DNA of 24,003 bases from DAOSVX01 sp035379765 (GCA_035379765.1 DAOSVX010000004.1:1-24003); one strand, 5' to 3'. Shown: positions 1-8,168, counted from the first letter of the stretch. The notes: a model not told the origin generated them from the sequence alone. Program-made: numbers and translations.

Positions 1-1624
1 GTTCAACAAAGTCCTCTTCATTAGTAGTTATACCTTTAACACCAACTCCACCTCTGTTTTGAGTTCTATAAGCATCTGCCGCTAACCTTTTAATATACCC
101 TTTATTAGTTAGTGTAACTATTATTTCTTCTTCGGGGATTAAAGATTCGTCTTCAATATATTCTATAGCTGACATATCTATTTCCGTTCTTCTTTCATCA
201 GCATATTTTTTCTTAATTTCTAACATTTCTTCCTTTATTATACTTAAAATCTTTTCTTCACTAGCTAATATAGCAGTTAATTTTTCAATTAATAACAATA
301 AATCTTTTAATTCAGTTTCTACTTTTTCTTTTTCTAAGCCCGTTAATCTCCTTAACTTCATGTCTAAAATAGCTTGAGCTTGTATTTCTGTTAAATTATA
401 TTTATTTTGCAACCCTTTTAAGGCTTCGTCGTCGTTATTTGCCGCTTTTATTAATTTTATAATTTCATCAATATGATCTAAGGCAATTTTCAATCCTTCT
501 AATATATGAACTCTATTTTCAGCTTTTTCTAAATCAAACTTGGTTCTTCTAATAATAATTGTTTTTTGATAATCAATATATTTAGAAATAATGTCTTTTA
601 ACCCTAGAGTTTTTGGCACACCATTGTCAAGCATTAATAAAATTATACCGAAATTTGATTGCAGTTGAGTATGTTTATATAAATTATTTAAGACTACATT
701 AGCATTAGCTTCTTTTTTTATAGTTATTATTATATTTACTCCTGTATCCAAATTTGTAGCATCATGATAATCAGCTATTCCCTCAATCACTTTATTTCTA
801 ACTAGTTCACCTATTTTTGTTTTTAATTCTAAAGTGTTTATTCCATAAGGCAATTCACTTATAATAATTTTGCTACGATTTTCGCTTTCTTCTATCCTAG
901 CACGGCATCTAATAGTAATAGATCCTCTGCCTGTTTCATAGGCTTTTTTTATTCCGCTATTGCCAAGTATTAAAGCTCCTGTTGGAAAGTCGGGACCTTT
1001 TATGTAGCTCATTAATTCAGTTAAAGTTATTTCGGGATTATCTATATAAGCAACACAACCATCGATAACTTCACCTAAGTTATGAGGAGGAATATTAGTA
1101 GCCATTCCGACTGCTATTCCCATCGTTCCGTTAACTAGTATATTAGGAAAACGAGATGGTAACACTACTGGCTCTACTGTTGTTTCATCAAAGTTCTTAC
1201 CAAAATCAACGGTATTTTTATTAATATCTCTTAATAATTCACCACTTATTTTAGAAAGTCTAGCTTCTGTGTAACGCATTGCTGCAGCCCCATCACCATC
1301 CATATTACCAAAGTTACCATGGCCATCAACTAAAACATATCTATAACTAAAATCTTGAGCCATTCTAACCATTGCATCATAAATAGAAGAATCTCCGTGG
1401 GGATGATAATTTCCCATAACATCACCAACTGTTTTAGCACATTTTCGGTATTGTTTATCTGGAGTTAAGCCGTTTTCGTACATTGTATAAAGTATTCTTC
1501 TATGAACTGGCTTTAGACCATCTCTTAAATCTGGTATAGCTCGAGAAACAATAACACTCATCGAATAGTCAATAAATGACTCTTTAACTTCTCTAACAAT
1601 ATTTTCTTCTGTAATCTTATCCAT
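1..1624 (-). CDS. gyrA: DNA gyrase subunit A, C-terminal part cut by window edge
   Basis: GyrA is the breakage-reunion subunit of gyrase, which introduces negative supercoils with GyrB. About 541 codons are visible from ATG 1624-1622, reading off the left edge. The start MDKITEENIVREV and the run to FIDYSMSVIVSRAIPDLRDGL match Bacillus GyrA closely. The catalytic tyrosine is Tyr118 in AAMRYTEARL (E. coli Tyr122). The quinolone-resistance region reads HPHGDSSIYD (residues 74-83), so Ser79 and Asp83 stand at E. coli Ser83 and Asp87, a wild-type, susceptible-type pattern. The visible part covers the winged helix, tower and coiled coil and reaches the start of the beta-pinwheel; the GyrA box is outside the window. 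The gene follows gyrB after 8 nt, and its AGGAGG (1634-1629) overlaps the gyrB stop codon, indicating translational coupling. GyrA rather than ParC, from the Bacillus match and gyrB linkage. Confidence 0.97.
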   Translation of the reverse strand, partial: MDKITEENIVREVKESFIDYSMSVIVSRAIPDLRDGLKPVHRRILYTMYENGLTPDKQYRKCAKTVGDVMGNYHPHGDSSIYDAMVRMAQDFSYRYVLVDGHGNFGNMDGDGAAAMRYTEARLSKISGELLRDINKNTVDFGKNFDETTVEPVVLPSRFPNILVNGTMGIAVGMATNIPPHNLGEVIDGCVAYIDNPEITLTELMSYIKGPDFPTGALILGNSGIKKAYETGRGSITIRCRARIEESENRSKIIISELPYGINTLELKTKIGELVRNKVIEGIADYHDATNLDTGVNIIITIKKEANANVVLNNLYKHTQLQSNFGIILLMLDNGVPKTLGLKDIISKYIDYQKTIIIRRTKFDLEKAENRVHILEGLKIALDHIDEIIKLIKAANNDDEALKGLQNKYNLTEIQAQAILDMKLRRLTGLEKEKVETELKDLLLLIEKLTAILASEEKILSIIKEEMLEIKKKYADERRTEIDMSAIEYIEDESLIPEEEIIVTLTNKGYIKRLAADAYRTQNRGGVGVKGITTNEEDFVE

Positions 1625-1632
1625 AAATCCTC

Positions 1633-3549
1633 CTATATATCCAAATTTTGAACATAAGGCGCATTTTCTTCTATAAATTCACGTCTTGGTTCAACATTTT
1701 CGCCCATTAATTTTTCAAATATTTTGTCTGCTTCTATTGCTTCTTCAACAGTTATTCTCTTTAAAACTCGTTTTTCTTTAGACATAGTAGTATCTCTTAG
1801 TTCATCAGGATTCATTTCACCAAGTCCTTTGTTTCTACTTAGTTCATATTTAGTGTTTGAGGCTGCTAACTGAGCTAAATACTCATCCCTTTCATCATCA
1901 TTTAAAGCATATTTTATGGTCTTACCATGCTTTATACAATATAAAGGTGGCTGAGCAGCATATACATGACCTTTCTCAACAATTTGTTTAAAGAAACGAT
2001 AAAACAAAGTTAATAATAATATTCTAATATGAGAGCCATCTACATCAGCATCAGTCATGATAATGATTTTATCATAACGTAATTTATCTATATTAAATTC
2101 TTCGCCTATTCCCGTTCCAAAAGCAGTGATTATTGATCTTATTTCTTCATTACCTAAAGCTCTATCAAGGCGAGCTTTTTCAACATTTAATATTTTCCCT
2201 CTAAGTGGCAAAATAGCTTGCGTCATGTTATCTCGACCTTTTTTAGCACTTCCACCAGCAGAATCACCCTCAACTAAAAATATTTCACATTCAGTTCTAT
2301 CTTTACTCTTACAATCGGCTAATTTACCCATAAATCCTGGTAAATCAAGATCACCTTTTCTTCTGGTTATTTCTCGAGCTTTTTTAGCAGCTATTCTTGC
2401 TCTAGAAGCAATCATACATTTTTCAATAATTATTCTTGCATCATCAGGATTCTCTAATAAAAATCTCTCTAAACCAGAAGAAAAAATATCTGAAGCTATT
2501 TTTCTTACCTCAGGATTACCTAATTTAGTTTTAGTTTGACCTTCAAATTGAGGATTTGGATGTTTACAAGATATAATCATTGTTAGTCCTTCTCTAACAT
2601 CGTCACCACTTAAAGAATCATCATTATCTTTTATGTATTTATTGCTTTTAGCATAATTGTTTATAATTCTAGTCAAGGCATTTCTTACGCCTTCTTCGTG
2701 GGTACCACCTTCATAAGTATTAATGTTGTTTGTAAAAGAATAGATACTTTGATTATATCCATCATTATACTGCATAGCTACTTCTATTAAAACATCATCT
2801 TCTTTTCCTTCCACATATATAACATCATCATGAATAGGACTTTTATTTTTATTAAGCAATTGAACATATTCTACAATACCACCCGCGTAACAAAAATCCG
2901 CCGTTTTAAGTTCATTTCTCTCATCTCTTAAATGAATTTTTAAACCCTTATTTAAGAAAGCTATTTCTCTCAAACGATTATATAAGGTATCATAATTATA
3001 TTCAGTTGTTTCTGTAAATATTTCAGGATCTGCTTTAAAAGATATAGTTGACCCTGTTCTATTTTCAGCGCATTTATCAATTATTTCTAATTTTCCAACT
3101 GGTTTTCCACCATTCTCAAATTTTTGATAATGAACTACTCCATCTTTGTATATTTTAACATCTAGCCAACTAGATAGAGCGTTTACAACACTAGCTCCTA
3201 CTCCATGCAATCCACCAGATACTTTGTATCCTTCACCACCAAATTTACCACCAGCATGTAAAACTGTAAAAATAGTTTCCACTGTTGATAAACCAGTCTT
3301 TTTATTCATTCCTGTTGGAATACCTCTACCATCATCTTTAACAGTTATAATATTCCCTTTCTCAATAATTATTTCAATATCATCACAATATCCAGCTAAA
3401 GATTCATCTACCGCATTATCAACAATTTCCCAAACCAAATGGTGTAATCCCTTTTCTCCCGTACTACCTATATACATACCTGGTCTTTTCCTGACCGCTT
3501 CTAATCCCTCTAATACCTGAATGTCGCTATCTGTATATTCATGTTTCAT
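1633..3549 (-). CDS. gyrB: DNA gyrase subunit B
   Basis: ATPase subunit of gyrase, 638 aa, the normal length for the Gram-positive short form. The N-terminal GHKL ATPase shows RKRPGMYIGS, the Mg-binding Asn in WEIVDNAVDES, the KDDGRGIP loop and the GGLHGVGASVVNAL lid. The C-terminal TOPRIM domain shows EGDSAGGSAKKGRD, PLRGKILNVEKAR and the acidic triad in MTDADVDGSHI, followed by AAQPPLY. ATG 3549-3547 lies inside the 3' end of recF with an 11-nt overlap. A GGAGG at 3563-3559 gives good spacing. Translation is therefore probably coupled to recF, as expected for the recF-gyrB-gyrA order conserved in Firmicutes. Nothing suggests truncation or resistance substitutions, although no alignment was run. 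Confidence 0.98.
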   Translation of the reverse strand: MKHEYTDSDIQVLEGLEAVRKRPGMYIGSTGEKGLHHLVWEIVDNAVDESLAGYCDDIEIIIEKGNIITVKDDGRGIPTGMNKKTGLSTVETIFTVLHAGGKFGGEGYKVSGGLHGVGASVVNALSSWLDVKIYKDGVVHYQKFENGGKPVGKLEIIDKCAENRTGSTISFKADPEIFTETTEYNYDTLYNRLREIAFLNKGLKIHLRDERNELKTADFCYAGGIVEYVQLLNKNKSPIHDDVIYVEGKEDDVLIEVAMQYNDGYNQSIYSFTNNINTYEGGTHEEGVRNALTRIINNYAKSNKYIKDNDDSLSGDDVREGLTMIISCKHPNPQFEGQTKTKLGNPEVRKIASDIFSSGLERFLLENPDDARIIIEKCMIASRARIAAKKAREITRRKGDLDLPGFMGKLADCKSKDRTECEIFLVEGDSAGGSAKKGRDNMTQAILPLRGKILNVEKARLDRALGNEEIRSIITAFGTGIGEEFNIDKLRYDKIIIMTDADVDGSHIRILLLTLFYRFFKQIVEKGHVYAAQPPLYCIKHGKTIKYALNDDERDEYLAQLAASNTKYELSRNKGLGEMNPDELRDTTMSKEKRVLKRITVEEAIEADKIFEKLMGENVEPRREFIEENAPYVQNLDI

Positions 3550-4639
3550 TTTGTATTTCCTCCACTTTTCCGTTTTTTACTTTAAATATTTTACTATCTT
3601 GTAATAATTTTTTATTTATTTTATCCACATCTGTTGTTGTTATAAAAACTTGGACTCGTTTTTTTAACAAATTAATTATATTATTAATTTTTTTGTTGTC
3701 TAATTCACTAAACAAATCATCTAATAATAATATTGGTGTTTTATTTTCAATATTTTTAAATACTTCTATTAAAGATAATTTATAGGCAATAATAGCATTT
3801 TTTTGTTGCCCTTCTGAGCCATAATCTTTAATATTTTGTTTTTTTAAAATAAATTTATAATCATCATGATGGACACCAAATATTGTTTTACCTAAGGCTA
3901 ATTCCTTAGAAAAATATTGTGAATATCGCTTTTTTAGTTTATTTTTATCATTACATCTATATTCAGAGATATATTCTATCTTTAAGTCAGCTATTTTTGT
4001 AATTTTTAAAAATTTAGTAGCAACATAATTATTAATGTTTTCTAAAAAGATTTTTCTTTTTTGATAAATTTTTAAACCTAATTCTATTAAATTGTTTGTT
4101 AAAATATTTAAATATTCTTCATCTGCTAAATTATTTATATACATTGTTCTTAAATAAGAATTCCGTTGTTTTAATAATTTATTATATTTATTTAATAAAA
4201 TTAAATATTCTTTATCAAATTGAATAATATCTACATTTAAAATTTTTCTTCTAACACTAGGGGAATCCTTTATTATTCTAAAATCATCTGGACTAAAAAG
4301 AACAACATTAATATTAGAAATATATTCACTTAATTTTATTATTTTTGTTTTATTAATTTTGACTTTTTTGCCTTCTTCACTGAGCTCTAAATAATATTTT
4401 TTATTATTATTTTCTTTTATTTCTCCTTCTATTTTTAGTTTTTTTTCGCCACTGGTTATTAATACTTTATCATTTATAGTTCTAAACGATTTAGTTAAAG
4501 ACAAAACATATATACTTTCTAATATGTTTGTTTTACCAGATCCATTTTCACCATAAAAAATATTTCTTTTTTTAGAAAAGCTTAAATTTAATGTTTTATA
4601 ATTTCTAAAATTAACTAATTTTAATTTTACTATTTGCAT
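3539..4639 (-). CDS. recF: DNA replication and repair protein RecF
   Basis: RecF is an SMC-like ABC ATPase that binds ssDNA-dsDNA junctions and helps RecO/RecR load RecA at gaps. The 366-aa product has the expected RecF length. Visible motifs are Walker A GENGSGKT (residues 30-37), the ABC-like signature SEGQQK (275-280), Walker B LLLDD (304-308) followed by LFSELD, and a final TTTDVDKI strand. Its ATG has an AGAGG Shine-Dalgarno on the minus strand. It ends on TGA inside gyrB, one sign that UGA is a stop here. The upstream neighbour is comK-like rather than yaaA, separated by a terminator that also holds a probable recF promoter. No remB (yaaB) gene lies between recF and gyrB, unlike Bacillus. 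Confidence 0.95.
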   Translation of the reverse strand: MQIVKLKLVNFRNYKTLNLSFSKKRNIFYGENGSGKTNILESIYVLSLTKSFRTINDKVLITSGEKKLKIEGEIKENNNKKYYLELSEEGKKVKINKTKIIKLSEYISNINVVLFSPDDFRIIKDSPSVRRKILNVDIIQFDKEYLILLNKYNKLLKQRNSYLRTMYINNLADEEYLNILTNNLIELGLKIYQKRKIFLENINNYVATKFLKITKIADLKIEYISEYRCNDKNKLKKRYSQYFSKELALGKTIFGVHHDDYKFILKKQNIKDYGSEGQQKNAIIAYKLSLIEVFKNIENKTPILLLDDLFSELDNKKINNIINLLKKRVQVFITTTDVDKINKKLLQDSKIFKVKNGKVEEIQNET

Positions 4640-4667
4640 ATTTAAGCCTCTTTAACTATTAAATAAT

Positions 4668-4712
4668 AAAAAATAATATATTTGTGGTATCCCTACTCAT
4701 ACAAATATATTA
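4668..4712 (-). terminator. Intrinsic terminator after the comK-like gene
   Basis: Perfect 12-bp arms (4674-4685 and 4701-4712) flank a 15-nt loop. On the minus strand they are followed directly by six U (A-run 4668-4673 on the plus strand). This is a good rho-independent terminator for RNA coming from dnaA, dnaN and comK. The plus strand lacks a matching T-run, so it acts in the minus direction only. The 5' arm also contains the -10 element of the next promoter. Confidence 0.8.
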
Positions 4713-4717
4713 TATCA
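4709..4717 (-). promoter_or_regulatory. Extended -10 promoter for recF-gyrB-gyrA
   Basis: On the minus strand the sequence TGATATAAT is a perfect extended -10 (TGn plus TATAAT). The -35 position is poor (TTTATT), as usual for extended -10 promoters. RNA would begin near 4702-4700, just past the 5' arm of the terminator hairpin, so transcripts from this promoter cannot form that terminator. The leader to the recF ATG would be about 60 nt. Confidence 0.6.
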
Positions 4718-4743
4718 CTATTTAGCTTAAAAATAAACTTTTT

Positions 4744-5187
4744 TTAATATTTTCGCTTTCTTAATACTGATTCTAATCTAGTTGCTCTTAATATTTGATT
4801 ATCTATAATTCCATAAGATATGTTTAGTTTCAATTCTAGGTTGTTATTAAACTTAATATAGGAAAAAGCTTCTTTAGTATAATAACTATCAATATTTTTT
4901 AAAGATATCCAGGAACATTTATTTCTTCTAGGCGATGCTGTTGGAAAAAAAATCATTTCTTTACTTTCTTCTACTATAATAGGAGATTTATGAGTTACCC
5001 CTATTAAATTTGTAGTTCCTTTTTGTCTTCCTGATAAGGAACTACCAAAATATTGACAACTTTCTTCCATTATTTTCATTATTGGTTTATTAACAATAAA
5101 ATTTTTATCTACTTCATATATTTTAGTTTTTGCTTCATCAACCGGTATTAATGCTAGTGTTTTTTCGTTAATCTCATATTCTAACAA
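4744..5187 (-). CDS. comK: ComK-family competence transcription factor
   Basis: ComK is the master activator of genetic competence in Bacillus and binds paired AT-boxes upstream of late com genes. The 147-aa product aligns by eye with Bacillus ComK over most of its length: YEINEKTLALIPVD near the N-terminus, FGSSLSGRQKGT (residues 47-58), THKSPIIV (65-72), FPT then CSWIS (81-95), and ISYGIIDNQILRATRL (123-138). It stops soon after this last block, so it lacks about 35-40 C-terminal residues compared with the 192-aa B. subtilis protein. The start is TTG (5187-5185), chosen because a near-perfect AGGAGGTGAT ribosome site lies just upstream. It occupies the position of yaaA between dnaN and recF. 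Family assignment is confident from motifs; the competence role is inference, because no com uptake genes are in the window. Confidence 0.85.
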   Translation of the reverse strand: MLEYEINEKTLALIPVDEAKTKIYEVDKNFIVNKPIMKIMEESCQYFGSSLSGRQKGTTNLIGVTHKSPIIVEESKEMIFFPTASPRRNKCSWISLKNIDSYYTKEAFSYIKFNNNLELKLNISYGIIDNQILRATRLESVLRKRKY

Positions 5188-5189
5188 GT

Positions 5190-5248
5190 AAAATCACCTC
5201 CTCTTTTTAATTTTGTTCTCTGTTATAACATTTTAAGAAGGTGATTTT
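5190..5248 (-). promoter_or_regulatory. comK leader: SD-sequestering inverted repeat
   Basis: On the minus strand the arm at 5248-5235 (AAAATCACCTTCTT) can pair along 14 continuous positions with the arm at 5203-5190 (GAGGAGGTGATTTT), using two G-U pairs. The second arm is the comK ribosome site itself. The loop is 31 nt. No U-run follows, so it is not a terminator. RNA starting upstream of 5248, for example dnaA-dnaN read-through, should bury the ribosome site. RNA starting within the loop would lack the blocking arm. Confidence 0.6.
5222..5230 (-). promoter_or_regulatory. Candidate extended -10 promoter inside the comK leader loop
   Basis: The minus strand reads TGTTATAAC, an extended -10 with five of six matches in the hexamer. 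No convincing -35 is seen at 16-18 bp. Transcription would start near 5215 and give a leader of about 28 nt carrying the complete comK Shine-Dalgarno but not the blocking arm. The 10-mer TGTTATAACA (5221-5230) is itself palindromic, so a plus-strand reading or a protein site is also possible. Confidence 0.45.
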
Positions 5249-5262
5249 TGTCGATTTATAGT

Positions 5263-6381
5263 TTAATATGTTTTTATTGGTAAAATTAATTGAATTAAAG
5301 ATTCATCTTTTACTGATTTTATAATTATTGGTTTTATATCAGTATTAAGTAAAATTAATATTTTATCTTCTTTTATTGTTCTTAAAGCCTCTAACATATA
5401 TTTAGCACTAAATGATATATCTAAAATATTTTTATTATTCTTTTTAATATTAACTGTTTCTTCTACTTTACCTATTTCCGAAGCATATGAACTAATCTTC
5501 ATATTTTTCTCTTCAACACTCATTTTAACTATATTTTTATCCTTACTTTGAGTTAATAATGCCGCTCTATCTATAGCATCATAATAATCACTTAATGAGA
5601 CATCAACAATTAATTCAAAATCTGTTGGAATTAAATTTGCTGTGTTAGGGTATGTTCCATTTAATAAATTAGATTGGAAAATAATGTTTTTATATTTAAA
5701 TAATATTTTTGAATTAAAAATATGAATTTCTACTTGATCATTATCATTTAATATTTTATCAAATTCTATTAAATTTTTACCAGGTATTACTATATTGATA
5801 TCTTCTTTTATACTTAGTGGTAATTTGATACTTTTTTTAGCTAAACGATATGAGTCAGTGGCGGTTAATTCTAATATATCCCCGGTAATTTTTAAATTAA
5901 TTCCTGTTAATAAAGGACGTGATTCTTGAGTTGAAATAGCAAAAGCAGTTTGATTTATCAATTCTTTTAACATATCAGAATTTAATACTAAAGGAACTTT
6001 ACTAGACTCTATTTTAAATTTAGGATATTCTTTTGGTTCTAAACAATTTAATGAATATTGATTTTGAGTAGTATAAATTTTAATTTTTAAACCATCTACC
6101 ACCTCAATATTAATATCATCAGTTGGCATTTTTCTTACTATATCTATTAAGTATTTACTTTGAATGATAATAATACCTTCTGCTTCAATATTTTTTATTT
6201 TTTTATTTTCAATAAAAGTTTGAATAGTTAATTCTGAATCAGTAGCTGTTAAATATAACCCTTCTTTATTTAATTCAAATTTTATACCATTTAATATAGG
6301 TATTATATTTTTAGTAGATATGGCTTTAGCTACATAATTTAGATTTTCTAATAAGATATTTTTTGAAATAGTAAATTTCAT
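5263..6381 (-). CDS. dnaN: DNA polymerase III sliding clamp (beta subunit)
   Basis: DnaN forms the dimeric ring that tethers the replicative polymerase to DNA and recruits many repair factors. The 372-aa product matches the usual 365-380 aa length, with three clamp folds. Visible features include MKFTISKNILLENLNYVAKAIS at the N-terminus, GIKFELNKEGLYLTATDSELT, the repeat LTGINLKITGDILELTATDSYRLA in domain 2, and the C-terminal QLILPIKTY, which matches the usual LILPVRT ending of clamps. ATG 6381 has an AAGAAGGAA ribosome site. It follows dnaA after 137 bp that hold DnaA boxes, the arrangement seen in Bacillus. Confidence 0.97.
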   Translation of the reverse strand: MKFTISKNILLENLNYVAKAISTKNIIPILNGIKFELNKEGLYLTATDSELTIQTFIENKKIKNIEAEGIIIIQSKYLIDIVRKMPTDDINIEVVDGLKIKIYTTQNQYSLNCLEPKEYPKFKIESSKVPLVLNSDMLKELINQTAFAISTQESRPLLTGINLKITGDILELTATDSYRLAKKSIKLPLSIKEDINIVIPGKNLIEFDKILNDNDQVEIHIFNSKILFKYKNIIFQSNLLNGTYPNTANLIPTDFELIVDVSLSDYYDAIDRAALLTQSKDKNIVKMSVEEKNMKISSYASEIGKVEETVNIKKNNKNILDISFSAKYMLEALRTIKEDKILILLNTDIKPIIIKSVKDESLIQLILPIKTY

Positions 6382-6518
6382 TTTTATTCCTTCTTTCTTT
6401 TTTATATTAATTATAATGGTGTTGATAATGTTAATAACATTATTTTAGCCCATATAATTCAATATTATTTTAAAAATTTTTGTTAATAATATCTTTATAT
6501 ATATAATTATATCAACAA
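6382..6518 (-). other. dnaA-dnaN spacer: second DnaA-box cluster and AT-rich stretch
   Basis: Three minus-strand 9-mers fit the relaxed DnaA box TTATNNACA: TTATCAACA (6428-6420) and TTATTAACA (6437-6429), which abut exactly, and TTATTAACA (6489-6481). The stretch between and beside them is almost pure A/T. In B. subtilis the DNA-unwinding element lies in the matching dnaA-dnaN spacer, so this may be where the duplex opens. I could not identify a clear DnaA-trio. A dnaN promoter is likely here; a possible one is TTGATA (6515-6510) with TATTAT (6491-6486), which is weak. Confidence 0.6.
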
Positions 6519-7877
6519 TTACATTATTTTGTCTTTAATATCATTAATAATTTCTTTTAATTGTTTGTTATTTATTAAATCCTTGTTAATTTTTTCATAC
6601 GCATGTAAGACTGTGGAATGGTCTCTATTTCCAAATTCTAACCCTATTTTTTGTAAAGATTCATCTGTTAACATTCTACTTAAATACATTCCTACTTGGC
6701 GGGGATATGCTATATTATTACTTCTCTTTTTACTTTTTAAATCCTCTATTGTAATATTATAAGATTCTGCTACAGCGTTTTGAATTTTAGATATATCGTT
6801 TTTAAAATATATTGACTTATTAATAAAATCTTTTAAAGCTTCTTGAGCAAATGTTAAATCAATTTTATTTTGAGAATTGATAGCTGCATAAGCATATAAT
6901 CTAGTAATAGCTCCTTCTAGATGTCTAACATCATTCTCACAAGAACATGCCATAAAATTTATAACATCATCGTCAATCATTTTAGCTACTTGATGGCCAT
7001 TAATTTTATTTTTTAAAATATGGGTTTTTAATTCAATATCAGGAGGATATATATCAGTAGTTAATCCCCAAGCAAATCTAGTTCTAAGTCTTTCCTCTAA
7101 AACTTTTAAATCATCAGGAGGTCTATCAGAAGTTATAACAATTTGTTTATTAGCTGAATAAAGAGCATTAAAAGTATGAAAAAATTCTCTTTGAGTTTTT
7201 TCGGCCCCGGCTAAAAATTGAATATCATCAATTAATAAAACATCTATATTACGATATTTTTCTTTAAATTTTTCGGCATAATCAAAATTGTTTTCGCCAT
7301 TTCTATTACTTAAATTAGTAAAATCACTGATAAAATCATCACTCGTAATATATAAAACAGTTTTGTGAAGATTATTTACTACGTAATTACCTATAGCATG
7401 CATTAAATGGGTTTTTCCTAAACCACTTCTTCCATGGATAAATAACGGATTATATATTTTACCCGGATTTTGAGCTACTGCTAAAGCGGCAGTTTGAGCA
7501 AAGCGATTAGATTCCCCTATTACAAAATTATCAAAGGTATATTTCTCAATTAAGTTAGAATTAAAATTTTTATCATCGATTTCATTAGAAATAGTTTTTG
7601 GTACTTCTAAAATCTCTTCGTTAGTTTCTATCTCATCTTGACTAATATATTCTAATTCATAATTTTTACCAGTAAAATCTAAAAAAAGATTTTCAATCAT
7701 ATCGTAATAATTTTCCCCTAAAAGTTTTTTATGTATTTGCATCGGTACTTTAATAGTGGCTTTAGTATCAGTTAAATTTATTAAAGTTGTATCTTTAAAC
7801 CAAGTATTAAATGACATTGGTGATAATTCTTTTTTAATCGTATCTAAAATGTTATTCCATAAAGTATTATTATCCAC
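6519..7877 (-). CDS. dnaA: Chromosomal replication initiator DnaA
   Basis: DnaA is an AAA+ ATPase that binds DnaA boxes and opens oriC. The 452-aa protein has all four domains: domain I at about 1-80 (LWNNILDTIKKELSPMSFNTWF), a variable linker to about 110, the AAA+ domain with Walker A GRSGLGKT (149-156) and Walker B LLIDD (214-218), and the C-terminal HTH with the DnaA signature GNRDHSTVLHAYEKI (416-430). The start is GTG (7877-7875), preceded by a strong GAGGTGAT ribosome site at about 5 nt. A perfect DnaA box (7870-7878) overlaps this start codon, which may mark autoregulation. A weak promoter is possible around TACAAT (7913-7908, minus), with no good -35. Confidence 0.98.
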   Translation of the reverse strand: MDNNTLWNNILDTIKKELSPMSFNTWFKDTTLINLTDTKATIKVPMQIHKKLLGENYYDMIENLFLDFTGKNYELEYISQDEIETNEEILEVPKTISNEIDDKNFNSNLIEKYTFDNFVIGESNRFAQTAALAVAQNPGKIYNPLFIHGRSGLGKTHLMHAIGNYVVNNLHKTVLYITSDDFISDFTNLSNRNGENNFDYAEKFKEKYRNIDVLLIDDIQFLAGAEKTQREFFHTFNALYSANKQIVITSDRPPDDLKVLEERLRTRFAWGLTTDIYPPDIELKTHILKNKINGHQVAKMIDDDVINFMACSCENDVRHLEGAITRLYAYAAINSQNKIDLTFAQEALKDFINKSIYFKNDISKIQNAVAESYNITIEDLKSKKRSNNIAYPRQVGMYLSRMLTDESLQKIGLEFGNRDHSTVLHAYEKINKDLINNKQLKEIINDIKDKIM

Positions 7878-8100
7878 AATATCACCTCACAGTTTCTTAC
7901 TGATTTAATTGTAACTTATTAAAAATTAAAAAGGAAGAATAAAACTATTAACTAAGTGTTATTAACAAGTTATCCACACAAAAAAATTAATTTAGTTACT
8001 ATAATAACGCAATATTTTAAACTTATCAACAATATTAACAAAAATATTATTAACAACGATATTTATCCCCAAAAAGGTTATTAACAATACAGTGGATAAC
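7878..8100. other. oriC: Chromosomal origin of replication (oriC), main DnaA-box cluster
   Basis: This is the gene-free core between the divergent dnaA and rnpA. Plus-strand boxes are: TTATCCACA at 7870-7878 (overlapping dnaA) and 7970-7978; TTATTAACA at 7959-7967, 8047-8055 and 8078-8086; TTATCAACA at 8023-8031; and weaker ATATTAACA (8032-8040) and TTATCCCCA (8063-8071). A minus-strand TTATCCACT lies at 8099-8091, and a further TTATAAACA at 8148-8156. The pair at 7959 and 7970 is spaced one helical turn apart (11 bp). Genes on both sides run away from this point, as expected for the leading-strand bias at an origin. No rpmH or other small gene was found in the 326-bp gap. Confidence 0.93.
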
Positions 8101-8129
8101 TTGACTTATAAAGGAGCTATATATATAAT
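8101..8129 (+). promoter_or_regulatory. SigA-type promoter for rnpA-yidC-jag
   Basis: TTGACT (8101-8106) and TATAAT (8124-8129) are separated by exactly 17 bp, an excellent housekeeping promoter. RNA would start near 8136. A DnaA-box-like 9-mer (8091-8099) ends one base upstream of the -35, so DnaA bound there could touch polymerase. Confidence 0.8.
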
Positions 8130-8168
8130 GAAAGAGTAATAAAAAAGTTATAAACAATTACACAAAAT

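Noticed and set aside
2126..3520. Two long plus-strand ORFs opposite gyrB (2126-2539 and 3146-3520)
   Set aside because: They are antisense shadows of a strongly conserved gyrB reading frame, with no ribosome site or recognisable domain.
8112..8139. AAGGAG plus a three-codon ORF (Met-Lys-Glu-stop) before rnpA, as a leader peptide or rpmH remnant
   Set aside because: The apparent ribosome site and start fall inside the spacer and -10 of the rnpA promoter, upstream of the likely RNA start, so they would not be transcribed.
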